DNA of 64,000 nucleotides, from NCBI RefSeq assembly GCF_019279795.1, contig NC_056729.1:1866904796-1866968795 (forward strand), given 5' to 3'. This stretch comes from Protopterus annectens (lineage: Eukaryota > Chordata > Ceratodontiformes > Protopteridae). A model generated the notes under the pieces. It had not been told where the DNA came from. It searched no databases and saw only the letters and a program-made list of their open reading frames with translations. Each line of letters begins with the position of its first letter. Positions within the stretch are counted from its first letter, which is position 1. Positions 45,693-55,749 of the stretch are shown in pieces. Position numbers and translations under genes: made by a program.

Positions 45693-47271
45693 TTTATATG
45701 TAGTACCATTACAGCAGCTGTATCACTTATCATGTTTAGTAGCATTGCAGTCACCATATCCTTTATCTGTTGTAAGATTACGGTCGCCGTATCTCCTGTT
45801 ATGTGTAGTACCATTAGAGTAGCTGTATCCCTTGTTGTGTAGTGCTGTTACAGCTGCTGTATCCCTTGTGTTGTATAGCACCATTACAGCTGCTGTATCT
45901 TTTGTGTTGTGTAGTATCATTACAGAGGTTGTATACCTGGTGTTTTGTAGTACCTTTGTAGAGGATGCGTCCCTTGTGTTGTGTAATATCACTAGAGTTA
46001 CTGGATCCCTTGTGTTGTGTAATAAATGGTGCAATCACCATATCCCTCATGGTGTGCAGTATCATTACAGTAGCCATAACCCTTGTGTTATGTAGTACCT
46101 TTACAGTAACATAACCCTTGTGTTGTGTAGTACCATTAGTCACCATAACCCTTGTGTTGTCTAGTACAGTTACAGTCACACTATTTCTTCTTGTGGATAG
46201 TTCCATTACAGTCGCTGTATTCCTTATTGTGTAGTACCATTACAGTCACTCTATCCCTCATTATGTGTAGTACCATTAAAGCAGCTGTATCACTCATTAT
46301 GTGTAGTACCATTACAGTCACTATGTTCTTTGTTATATGCAGTACTATTACAGCTGCTGTATCCCTTATGTGTAGTTCCATTACAGTCACTGTCATCCTT
46401 ATGTGTGTGGTACCATTACAGTGTCTGTATCCCTTGTTATTTGTGGTACCTTTACAGTCACTGTATCTCTTTTGATGTGTGGTACCATTACAGTCACTGT
46501 ATCCCTTATGTGTGGTACTGTTAGAGTTGCAGTGTCCCTTTTTTATGTGTAGTACCATTACGATCACCATGTTAGTACCATTACAGTCACTCTATCCCTC
46601 ATTATGTGTATTACCATTAAAGCAGCTGTATCACTCGTTATGTGTAGTACCATTGCAGTTGATGTATTCTTTGTTATATGCAGTACTATTACAGCTGCTG
46701 TATCCCTTATGTGTAGTTCCATTACAGTCACTGTCACCCTTATGTGTGTGGTACCATTACACTGTCTGTATCCCTTGTTATTTGTGGTACCATTACAGTT
46801 GCCTTATCTCTTTTAATGTGTGGTACCATTACAGTCACTGTATCCATTATGTGTGGTACAGTTAGAGTTGCAGTGTCCCTTTGTTATATGTAGTACCATT
46901 ACGATCACCATATTAGTACCACTACAGATGCTGTATCCCTTTTTATGTGTAATACCATTATGATCACCATATTAGTACCACTACAGATGCTGTATCCCTT
47001 TTTATGTGTAATACCATTATGATTACCATATGTGTAGTACCATTACGATCACCATATTAGTACCATTACAGTCGCTGTATTCCTTATGTGTGGTACAATT
47101 AGAGTTGCAGTGTCCCTTTGTTATGTGTAGTACCATTACGATCACCGTATTAGTACCGTTACAGATGCCGTATCCCTTTTTATGTCTAATACCATTACAA
47201 TCACCATATTAGTACCGTTACAGACACTGTATCCCTTTTTATGTGTGGTATCATTACAGTTGCCATTTTCC
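45693..47271. repeat. 33/36-bp satellite, block 5
   Basis: About 45 monomers. Some are degenerate; in 46550-47240 truncated monomers such as ACCATTACGATCACCATATT followed directly by AGTACC recur several times. A duplicated section (46200-46560 versus 46570-46900) shares marker variants. The block ends at the left tip of DIRS copy D. Confidence 0.9.
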
Positions 47272-47608
47272 TTGATGTCCTTCCATATCACTGTTACAAT
47301 ATTCTTTACAATAGAAATCCCCTGCCAAGGGTAGCCTGACACCTGACCAGTATACCAGTGCCTTTAAGTTGTGATGGGTACGCCATACATCACAAATGTG
47401 CTTCCTGCGCACAGCATAGGGCATAAAGGTGACATCCAGACTTACCATCCTCAGAACTTCTTTGCCACCAGTCTGAACTCCATCTTTGATCATCAGTCTG
47501 AACGCTCGTCTATCTGCTGGTTACCATAATTTTTTCAGATAAGTTCCCCATTGCTTTTTTTTTCTTATCTCTTTTTTTATTGATATGGTTGTTGGTTTCA
47601 TGTCATCC

Positions 47609-48408
47609 TTCTTCTAGCTTCTCCCGTTAGGGGTTGCCACAACAGATCAACTGTTTCCATTTATTCCTGTCCTCTGCATCTTGCTCTGTCACACCAACCA
47701 CCTTCATGTCCTCTCTCACCACATCCATAAACCTTATCTTAGTCCTTCCTCTTTTCCTGTTACCTGGCAGCTTCATCCTTAGCATCTTTTTCCCAATATA
47801 CTCTGCATCCCTCCTCAGCACATGTCCAAACCAACATAATCTTGCCTCTCTTGCTTTGTCTCCAGACCTTCCAACCTGGGCTATTTATAATCCTGTCCAT
47901 CCTCATCACACCCATTGCAAATCTTAACATCTTCGACTCTGCCACATCAAACTCTGACTCCTGCCTTTTTGTCAATGCCACTGTCTCCAACACATATAAC
48001 ATAGCTGGTCTCACTACCCTCTTGTAGACCTTCCCTTTCACTCTTACTGGTACTTGTCTGTCACAAATCACTCCTGACACTCTTCTCCACCCACTCCATC
48101 CTGCCTGTATTCTCTTCTTCACCTCTCTTCCACACTCACCATTACTCTGAACTGTTGATCCCAAGTACTTAAACTCATCCGCCTTTACCAGCTCTACTCC
48201 CTGCATCCTCACCATTCCTCTACCCTCCCTCTCATTTACACACATATATTCTGTCTTAGTCCTGCTGACCTTCATTCCTCTTCTCTCTAGAGCATATCTC
48301 CACCTCTCTATGGTCTCCTCCACCTGTTCCCTACTCTCACTACAGATCACAATGTCATCTGCGAACATCATAGTCCACGGGGACTCCTGTCTGACCTCAT
48401 CTGTCAAC
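47609..48408 (-). mobile_element. RTE-like LINE, 5'-truncated, with 13-bp target duplication
   Basis: TTTCATGTCATCC occurs at 47596-47608 and 48409-48421, flanking the insert exactly. On the minus strand the element starts inside RT and ends with GTTGTGGCAACCCCTAACGG and GAGAAGCTAGAAGAAG, the RTE (Expander/RTEX-like) 3' end as I know it. The insertion falls at the start codon region of the DIRS copy D Gag. Confidence 0.92.
47624..48407 (-). pseudogene. RTE-like reverse transcriptase, C-terminal fragment
   Basis: Minus frame 47760-48407 reads TDEVRQESPWTMMFADDIVI (FADD catalytic box), KVSRTKTEYMCVN, DEFKYLGSTVQSNGECGREV, KRIQAGWSGWRRVSGVICDR, YKRVVRPAMLYVLETVALTK and SKMLRFAMGVMRMDRI. After a frame change it ends RTKIRFMDVVREDMKVVGV and EDRNKWKQLICCGNP. 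These are typical RTE-clade palm/thumb and C-terminal sequences. The insert has no endonuclease domain because of 5' truncation. It looks young, with a long uninterrupted frame. Confidence 0.92.
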
Positions 48409-50116
48409 TTTCATGTCATCCAAAAAAGGGAAATACCAGTGTGGGAGACAGATTACTTTAAAGATCATCATAAGTGGTGTTTCTTTTGCTTAGGGGCTTT
48501 CCGCGACCATATGTCTTGTGCTGTTTACCAGGCTTTCATTCCTAAGATGTTGCATAGTTGGCTCAACTCTTTAGTGATTTTATTTTTAGAAAACCAATGT
48601 CTTAAGTTGGCAAAAGACACTATGGAAGGATCTTCTCAGTCTGAAATTCAGCCATCTGCAAAGAAGACGACTAAGAAAGCTCAGTTGGATTCTTCTGTTA
48701 TACTGCCTCTGCTGGATGTCTATCTTGAGGATAGTGAAAGCCAGGAGGACTGACAAGTTTCTCAGTCAGATTCCTCTACCATGACTGCTTTGTAGGCTGA
48801 CATGAATCTGGCATCACGCACATCAGTGGAAGCCTTGCAGATGTCTGCTTTGGATATTTAGGAGGAATTGCAGCTGATTACTGAAGGGACTAAGGTGTTC
48901 CTCAAATTTTGGTAAGGAAAGATATGCTGACTACACTGATGCAATGCTGTCAGGGGTCAGACCCTCCCAAGATATTTAAAGCTGACATCCCCTTTAAAAG
49001 AATGCCAGAAACTGAGCATATTTCTCTTGCTCCTAAGGATCCTCAGAGTGAATGGCAAAATTTCACTCAAGACCTGTTTAATGCCCTTTTGGCGCTGAAG
49101 TCTTTTCAGGGGGTTCTGCTCCTGCTCCCCTTTGGTCTTCTACCATCTTAAGAGGCCTAGGTAGCAGGTTTCTTCTGATGAAGATGAGGATTCTGATGAA
49201 GAATCCTTGCCTTATTCTTCTCAAATTCTTTCTCCCTTGGATTATGGTTCTGAGGAAGAGAAGTCTATTAGCCCTGAATCTCCTTTTGAGGAGATTTCTT
49301 TTGGAGATATTATTTCCTGCATGATGGAGTTTTTTAACTGTGAGTGTGCTCAGGTCTGTGATGTTCAGAAGTGGTACTGTGAGGTTCTGCAAATGGAGTT
49401 GTCTAGGCCATCTGCTGTCTTTGTTCTTATTACCTTGCTGGGTTCTTTTTCCACTGCTTTTCAGGCTCCTGATTCCTGGCCCACTGTTCCTAACAAATCC
49501 TGATAAGTTTTATAAAGTGCCTGAGGATTGCAAGTTTCTTTATAAATGCTCCTCTGCTGACCCTTGTGTGGTGTCAGTTGCCTCAGACAAGCCATCTAAA
49601 CTTTTACATTCTACAAAGTTGCTTCCTTCTGACAAGGACAGCAGAACTATGAAGAGGTTGGTTAAGAAAGTGTATACTTTTGCTACCCTGGCCTTTAGAA
49701 CTGTGAACTGTCAAACCCATATGACCAGATGTATTTTATCTCAGACCTGTCAGGTTATCTGAGATCTTCCTGACTCTGATGGGAAGACTTCGGCCCTTTC
49801 TTTACTGTGGACTACTACTTAGGTTGCTCAGCATTCCTTTAAATGCAGCTGGAATGCAGCTGATGCTTCACCTAGGGCTGCTGCCTTTGGTTCTGTGTTA
49901 AGGAGGTATTCCTGGCTTCAGCTTCAACCTTTGCCTGATCATATTAAGGCTAAGTTGACGGATGCTACTCTTGATAACAAACATCTTTCTGGTGCTGCTG
50001 TTGCTGCTGCTGACGACAGAAATCCAGCACAGAAATATTTCCAAGGACAAAGCCACGATCCAAGCACTATTCAGTTAACTTTTTATTGTAAAAATCACGA
50101 ATACAAATGTAGGTTA

Positions 50117-50152
50117 AGCGCTTTCATCTAAGTAAAAAGACTTCATCAGAAC
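50117..50152 (-). ncRNA. Hammerhead-like motif, PLE left arm
   Basis: The minus strand reads CTGATGA, an extra A, GTCT, loop TTTTACTT, AGAT, GAAA, GCGC. Both core boxes (CTGATGA and GAAA) are exact and a four-pair stem II with one G-U pair is possible. Stem III is minimal, as in the dimer-acting small hammerheads reported from Penelope-like elements. Confidence 0.55.
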
Positions 50153-50625
50153 AAGGAATGTTTAAAACACAAACAATATATAGGTAAAAGTCCGCCAAAA
50201 ATCTGTGCCAAATGCATTAATTAATCAATTAACAATAATAATACCCAGTGTAAATGGAATCACAATATCCCTATGTACCATAAACATCTATCAACAAGAT
50301 GTACGTGTCATAATGTAAATAAGAAACAATGGATACTGCAAAATATATGTAGAAGCTGCAAATCCATTAAAAATCCACATTTCTAATGTATAATATATAA
50401 AATAAAAGGAACTCGACTAACATGAAACATACCCTGATCTCCTAAGAGTGTCTGGTGTAGTATAATTAATTATACATATGACTACAAAAATTAATTCCCT
50501 AATTAAAAGTTATAAAATACAAATATGAAAAATATAAATGATGAATATAACACATTTTACTCCATATTTCTAAAAATCGGGCAACCAAGGACCATACATT
50601 CATACTTCAAGTTCTAATAAGAGGT

Positions 50626-51475
50626 TTAGTAGGAATAACTTCGTTTAACCCAGGTAGACAGGCTGCGTTTAACTTGATCTGCCATTTGATCTCTTTCTCC
50701 TACAACAGCCTTAATGTTACCACCTCTGGGGCAAGGTAAAACCACTTCTAAAATGACAAATTTGAAACTACTGCAGTTGGAACTATTAGCTAGATGCCGA
50801 TAAAGTGGATTATTCAAATCATGTTTCCGAATACAATATGTATGATCGTAAATTCTATTCCTTAACCTTCGGTCGGTCTTGCCCACATAAAAACATGCGC
50901 AAGAACAGCATAGTGCCAAATATATCAAGTGTTGGGATTGACAATTACCAGTACAAAACTTGATCTTACTTTTGATACAATTTTTCAAAATTATACCCTC
51001 TTCCTCAAAAATATAACAGCATTGGGTGCAATGACCACATTTCCTAGTACCTACCCTATTAAACAGAGCACTAGATCGTTTGTTATTGGATTTCCACGCA
51101 ATAATCCTTTTTATATTGGTGCCAGTTTTATACACATTTCGGTCTATCACTTACTTTGTCTTTAATGCCCTCATCACTAGTGATGTTCCAATTTGCATTA
51201 ATTATCTCTTTAACATCATTCACATGTTGACCAAATTTTAATATACAAGCCTTAGAAAATTGATCTACTGAGGAATCACTTTTTTGAATGTGTGAAAGAC
51301 TAGGACCACTGTGAGTTGTCAGCCCTTTACCCAAAAGTGGGGGATATTTTTTACCCCATTCATTGGTGACATACTGAATTACGTCACCAATCATTTTTAT
51401 AGGATAGCCTTTCTCTCTAAACAACTGGCCGATGAACTCCAGTTCAAGTAACATATTATCTTTGACCAAGGTCAT
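50626..51475 (-). pseudogene. PLE linker and GIY-YIG nuclease, left arm
   Basis: Minus frames 51128-51475 (LEFIGQLFREKGYPIKMIGD, the RT-to-nuclease linker) and 50626-51150 (CGHCTQCCYIFEEEG, LALCCSCACFYVGKTDRRLR, NRIYDHTYCIRKHDLNNPLY, VVLPCPRGGNIKAVVGERDQ). The order matches the C-terminal third of PLE proteins: a Cys-rich CxHC segment, the YVGKT start of the GIY-YIG fold, then the RGG turn. The nuclease frame is open across its length. No RT core is included. Confidence 0.9.
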
Positions 51476-51497
51476 CCTGGCCGCTCTGATGCATTGC

Positions 51498-52027
51498 TGA
51501 TGAGGGCATTAAAGACAAAGTAAGTGATAGACCGAAATATGTGTATAAAACTGGCACCAATATAAAAAGGATTATTGAGTGGAAATCCAATAACAAACGA
51601 TCTAGTGCTCTTTTTAATAGGGTAGGTACTAGGAAATGTGGTCATTGCACCCAATGCTGTTATATTTTTGAGGAAGAGGGTATAATTTTAAAAAATTGTA
51701 TCAAAAGTAAGATAAGGTAATTGTCAATCCCAACACTTGATATATTTTTCATTATGCTGTTCTTGCGCATGTTTTTATGTGGGCAAGACCGACCGAAGGT
51801 TAAGGAATAGAATTTACGATCATACATATTGTATTCGGAAACATGATTTGAATAATGCACTTTATCGGCATCTAGCTAATAGTTCCAACTGCAGTAGTTT
51901 CAAATTTGCCATTTTAGAAGTGGTTTTACCTTGCCCCAGAGGTGGTAACATTAAGGCTGTTGTAGGAGAAAGAGAGATCAAATGGCAGATCAAGTTAAAC
52001 GCAGCCTGTCCACCTGGGTTAAACTAA
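51498..52027 (+). pseudogene. PLE GIY-YIG nuclease, right arm
   Basis: Plus-strand counterpart of the left arm, shorter at its 5' end. Frame 51737-52027 carries FYVGKTDRRLRNRIYDHTYC, NNALYRHLANSSNCSSFKFA and PCPRGGNIKAVVGERE, then a frame change near 51975 (a GAGA/GATC difference from the left arm). Upstream, VTNGAIDRPKY-type sequence is broken by a small deletion near 51715. The two arms differ by scattered substitutions and small indels, so they have diverged since insertion or came from different templates. Confidence 0.88.
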
Positions 52028-52515
52028 GTTATTCCTATGAAACCTCTTATTAGAACTTGAAGTATGAATGTATGGTCCTTGGTTGCCCGATTTTTAGAAA
52101 TATGGAGTAAAATGTGTTATAGTCATCATTTATATTTTTCATATTTGTATTTTATAACTTTTAATTAGGGAATTAATTTTTGTAGTCATATGTATAATTA
52201 ATTATACTACACCAGACACTCTTAGGAGATCAGGGTATGTTTCATGTTAGTCGAGTTTCATTTTATTTTATATATTATACATTAGAAATGTGGATTTTTA
52301 ATGGATTTGCAGCTTCTACATATATTTTGCAGTATCCATTGTTTCTTATTTACATTATGACACGTACATCTTGTTGATAGACGTTTATGGTACATAGGGA
52401 TATTGTGATTCCATTTACGCTGGGTATTATTATTGTTAATTGATTAATTAATGCATTTGGTACAGATTTTTGGCGGGCTTTTACCTATATATTGTTTGTG
52501 TTTTAAACATTCTGT

Positions 52516-52551
52516 GTTCTGATGAAGTCTTTTTACTTAGATGAAAGCGCT
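52516..52551 (+). ncRNA. Hammerhead-like motif, PLE right arm
   Basis: Sequence-identical inverted counterpart of the motif at 50117-50152 over the core: CTGATGA, A, GTCT, loop, AGAT, GAAA, GCGC. It faces outward near the 3' end of the right arm. Confidence 0.55.
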
Positions 52552-52859
52552 TAACCTACATTTGTATTCGTGATTTTTACAATAAAAAGTTAACTGAATA
52601 GTGCTTGGATCATGGCTTTGTCCTTGGAAATATTTCTGTGCTGGATTTCTGTCGTCATTGTTGGATTCCAGGGACCTTGTTGTTTTTAGTTGCTGCTGCT
52701 GAGTTGTTTAAGTCATTCCAGGAAAAGGGTAAAGCTTTTCAGAATCTGAAACATATTTTTGTTTCGCCTAGCCCAATTTTTCAAAGGAATTATCCTAATA
52801 AACCTGCCTTTGTCCACAGAAAGTCTCACCCTCCCCCCAAGGGCAAAAGGGTGGTAGAA

Positions 52860-53474
52860 GGGCTCCTTCAACTAACTCTACCCAAACCCCTTCAGCTGGG
52901 AAGCCTCCTTTTCCAGACAAGCCATGTGCTGTCTGACTGTCCTTGCCCTTCTCTTCTCAGTCACAGTCCTCTCTCTCTCTCTCTTCGTCTTTCCTTGTCC
53001 CTTCCTATTTGGTTACAAATCATTCAAGATTCATGGGTTCTTTCCATAAGTCGCCAGGGGTACTACGTAGTTTGGAAATCTCTTCCCCGTTTTTGTTGCT
53101 TTCTCAGCCTCCTCAGGAATATCTGCTCTTTTTTCCAGAGGTACTTCAGGGTCTGTTGGCTCAGGGAACAGTTGAAGTTCCAACTCCTCAGGAAGGAAGG
53201 TATTTTACTTCAGAATATTATTGGTCCCCAGGAAAGAAGGCACCTGGAGACCCATCCTGGATGTCTCTCAGCCAAACACCGTTTTGAAGGTTCCCTCCTT
53301 TCGGATACTATCCTGTCAAACCTTGTTTTGTTTCTGCTTCCTCAGGACTTTCTAATTTCCCTGGATCTCAATGATTCTTATCTACTTATCCCTATTCCTC
53401 TGTTTAGAAAGGTTTTACATTTCTTGGTTGCTTCTTGGTATTTTCAGTGCTCTGCTTTGCCCTTTGGTCTCTCN
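52860..53474 (+). pseudogene. DIRS copy D reverse transcriptase, cut by the gap
   Basis: QIIQDSWVLSISRQGYYV (near 53017-53070), a frame-broken GQGFYF/PGKKAPGDPSW segment (53200-53265), ISLDLNDSYLLIPIPLFRKV (motif A, 53351-53410) and FQCSALPFGLS (53440-53474). The YLDD box and everything after it fall in the N gap. Two or more frameshifts lie between the fingers and motif A. Confidence 0.85.
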
Positions 53475-53973
53475 NNNNNNNNNNNNNNNNNNNNNNNNNN
53501 NNNNNNNNNNNNNNNNNNNNNNNNNNNNNNNNNNNNNNNNNNNNNNNNNNNNNNNNNNNNNNNNNNNNNNNNNNNNNNNNNNNNNNNNNNNNNNNNNNNN
53601 NNNNNNNNNNNNNNNNNNNNNNNNNNNNNNNNNNNNNNNNNNNNNNNNNNNNNNNNNNNNNNNNNNNNNNNNNNNNNNNNNNNNNNNNNNNNNNNNNNNN
53701 NNNNNNNNNNNNNNNNNNNNNNNNNNNNNNNNNNNNNNNNNNNNNNNNNNNNNNNNNNNNNNNNNNNNNNNNNNNNNNNNNNNNNNNNNNNNNNNNNNNN
53801 NNNNNNNNNNNNNNNNNNNNNNNNNNNNNNNNNNNNNNNNNNNNNNNNNNNNNNNNNNNNNNNNNNNNNNNNNNNNNNNNNNNNNNNNNNNNNNNNNNNN
53901 NNNNNNNNNNNNNNNNNNNNNNNNNNNNNNNNNNNNNNNNNNNNNNNNNNNNNNNNNNNNNNNNNNNNNNNNN
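53475..53973. other. Assembly gap (run of N)
   Basis: About 499 undetermined bases. It starts inside DIRS copy D RT and ends in a (TA)n tract. The round size suggests a placeholder, so the true missing length is unknown. Confidence 0.99.

Positions 53974-54013
<40 letters not shown>
53974..54013. repeat. (TA)n microsatellite at the gap edge
   Basis: Uninterrupted TA dinucleotides from the gap to 54013. Such a tract may have caused the assembly break. Confidence 0.95.
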
Positions 54014-54014
<1 letters not shown>

Positions 54015-54535
54015 CTCCACTTCATAACGTTTAAAGGTCATAAAATCTAATTGTAAAACAGCAAGACAAAATGATTAAAAATTCTAAACATCTAAAATGC
54101 ATAACATCGAATCTCACAACATTGAAAACTACAAAACAAATATAAATAACATCCCACCTTTTACTACATTTCTGTCCCCTGACCTCATGGGGCTCTGCCT
54201 CTCCACACCAAAATTAAATATACCAACTCCGAGATTGCACTACAGTGTGGGAAAACTTAATTTCCTAACCCCACTGTTCGTGATCAGCAAGCAAAGAATG
54301 CTCATATAGCGTGTAAATTAATACCTTAGCGGCTAAACACATCTATTGCGAGGCATAATAAACTGTATATAGAGATTAACAGAATAAACTATAACATTTA
54401 CATGTTTACACACACTCACCGATTTTTTATACATTTTCTATGTAGAGATCTGATGTTATGAGTTTTAGATAATTTTCATCATTTGGTCTCTTAAATTGTT
54501 TACATATAAGAGCTTTTGACGTTATGAAGTGAAAC
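54014..54535. mobile_element. MITE-like non-autonomous element with terminal inverted repeats
   Basis: CACTTCATAACGT at 54018-54030 is perfectly inverted at 54519-54531. Imperfect inverted similarity continues inward: TCTAAAATGCATAACATCGA near 54090 pairs with sequence near 54440-54470 whose complement is TCTAAAACTCATAACATCAG. TA-rich sequence flanks the left end. The interior is AT-rich and non-coding, and shares about 65 bp with 20305-20372. The DNA-transposon superfamily cannot be told. Confidence 0.65.
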
Positions 54536-54577
54536 CGTATATATCTACATACACAAACACGCATATATATAAATCAA

Positions 54578-54625
<48 letters not shown>

Positions 54626-55390
54626 ATCCATATATAAATATCTATCAGTATTCAGTTGTCAGGCCGTACTTAAGGCCCTATAAATGTAATGCTTCATAAA
54701 TGTTGCACAGAAGGTGTTATTGGTGCCCTGTCGAAGTCATTATTGAATTAGTTTGAAATATGCACTTGCAGTATTTATGACCCTTTAATTTCTGTATGTT
54801 AATAACTTCCTAACGTTTTCTCCTTGGTTTTTGATACATTTGAAGTTGTGTTATAATTACTACCATTTTTTTGCAGCACTATAAACCGATCAGAGTTCTG
54901 CTTGTTTGTATTTCCAGAACTTTTGTAACCTTTTAGAAATGGATGCACACACCAAGGCACCATAACCAGCCTGATGGAACAGTGAGGGATGCGCAGAAAT
55001 AAACTGTGAGCCCTATAATTTTATGATCGCATTCATAGAAACAGCAATGGTTAAGGCCATGATTAGTGGCATGCAGAAATAATACCATAACAAATAAATG
55101 ACAGTGGTATAGTTACCTATTCAGAAGTAAATATTCATGTGAATAATTCTTTGCACTTTAGACTGGTCAGCCTGAAAATGTTTTAAGGTTAACAGCAGAT
55201 GCAGGACTATGGGCTATTTGCTAAAGTTATCATAGTAACAATGGTAGGAATTGGAAAAAAACATACTCTCCACAGACCCACTGTCTGAATGTATCAGCTC
55301 TGGTATCAAGTTCAAGCAGTGGGAGACAATAGTCTCCATGAATTAAACATAAAGGTCTCCTAACTTTTTCAAGTTAACAGTCAATCTGAT
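54536..55390. other. Spacer with (TG)n at 54579-54621
   Basis: A TG dinucleotide tract of about 43 bp, then AT-rich single-copy-looking sequence. No coding motif was found. Confidence 0.6.
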
Positions 55391-55685
55391 GTTGTCTCTT
55401 CCATTTGTTCCTGAGCCAGATAGGTGCCAGATATGACTTTGGTCATGTTAAAGCTTTAGATCTGGTGGTCAGTCTCCTCCCTTTACCCATAATCCCCTTG
55501 TGATGAGCAAGTTATCTCGGTTCTTGTTTGCTGCAACAAGCTACAGACGTGATCTTTGGAATTCTGATGCTAGTTTAGAGATAAGTGGTGTTTTGGATAT
55601 TACCTTTAATTATCCACACATTTTACAGTTATCATTGATCTAAATACACTTTATACACTTAAATGTGTCTTTAGTGTGTGTATAT

Positions 55686-55749
<64 letters not shown>

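Larger units (their letters stand above)
50014..52688. mobile_element. Head-to-head inverted PLE dimer with 14-bp target duplication
   Basis: GTTGCTGCTGCTGA is present at 50000-50013 and at 52689-52702. Between them the left arm (about 50011-51176, minus-strand PLE) and right arm (51498-52657, plus-strand PLE) are inverted copies, with a 321-bp loop (51177-51497) found only in the longer minus copy. The 3' ends point outward; the 5' truncated ends meet in the middle. Each arm encodes a GIY-YIG nuclease and ends with a hammerhead-like motif. Tandem and inverted 5'-truncated partial copies are a known habit of Penelope-like insertions. Confidence 0.92.
48411..52860 (+). pseudogene. DIRS copy D Gag-like ORF, split by the PLE dimer
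   Basis: After the RTE, the ORF starts ATGTCATCC AAA AAA GGG (MSSKKGKYQCG; ATG 48412-48414), comparable with copy C. Then come CFFCLG (near 48478-48495), an acidic middle (49160-49340, with PFEEISFGDIISCMMEFF) and the C-terminal domain: VPEDCKFLYKCSSAD, TFATLAFRTVNCQTHMTR, GSVLRRYSWLQLQPLPDH and DATLDNKHLSG (49500-49990). The frame resumes after the PLE at 52689 with VAAAELFKSFQEKGKAFQ and HIFVSPSPIFQRNYPNKP. Several stops are present before the insertion. Confidence 0.82.
47272..53474 (+). mobile_element. DIRS-type retrotransposon, copy D, with two nested insertions
   Basis: The left tip (ATGTCCTTCCATATCACTGT) starts right after a satellite CCTTG. Gag follows, interrupted by an RTE LINE (47609-48408) and a PLE dimer (50014-52688). 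RT resumes at about 52800 and runs into the assembly gap at 53475. RNase H, recombinase, ICR and right ITR are not visible; they may be in the gap or deleted, since a different element lies beyond it. Protein motifs are closest to copy C. Confidence 0.88.

Noticed and set aside
20914-47271. CRISPR-like array
   Set aside because: There are no unique spacers of constant length between identical repeats. It is a head-to-tail satellite in a eukaryotic context.
52605-54041. Long frames crossing the N run
   Set aside because: They are open only because N is translated as unknown; the real parts are DIRS RT on the left and (TA)n on the right.
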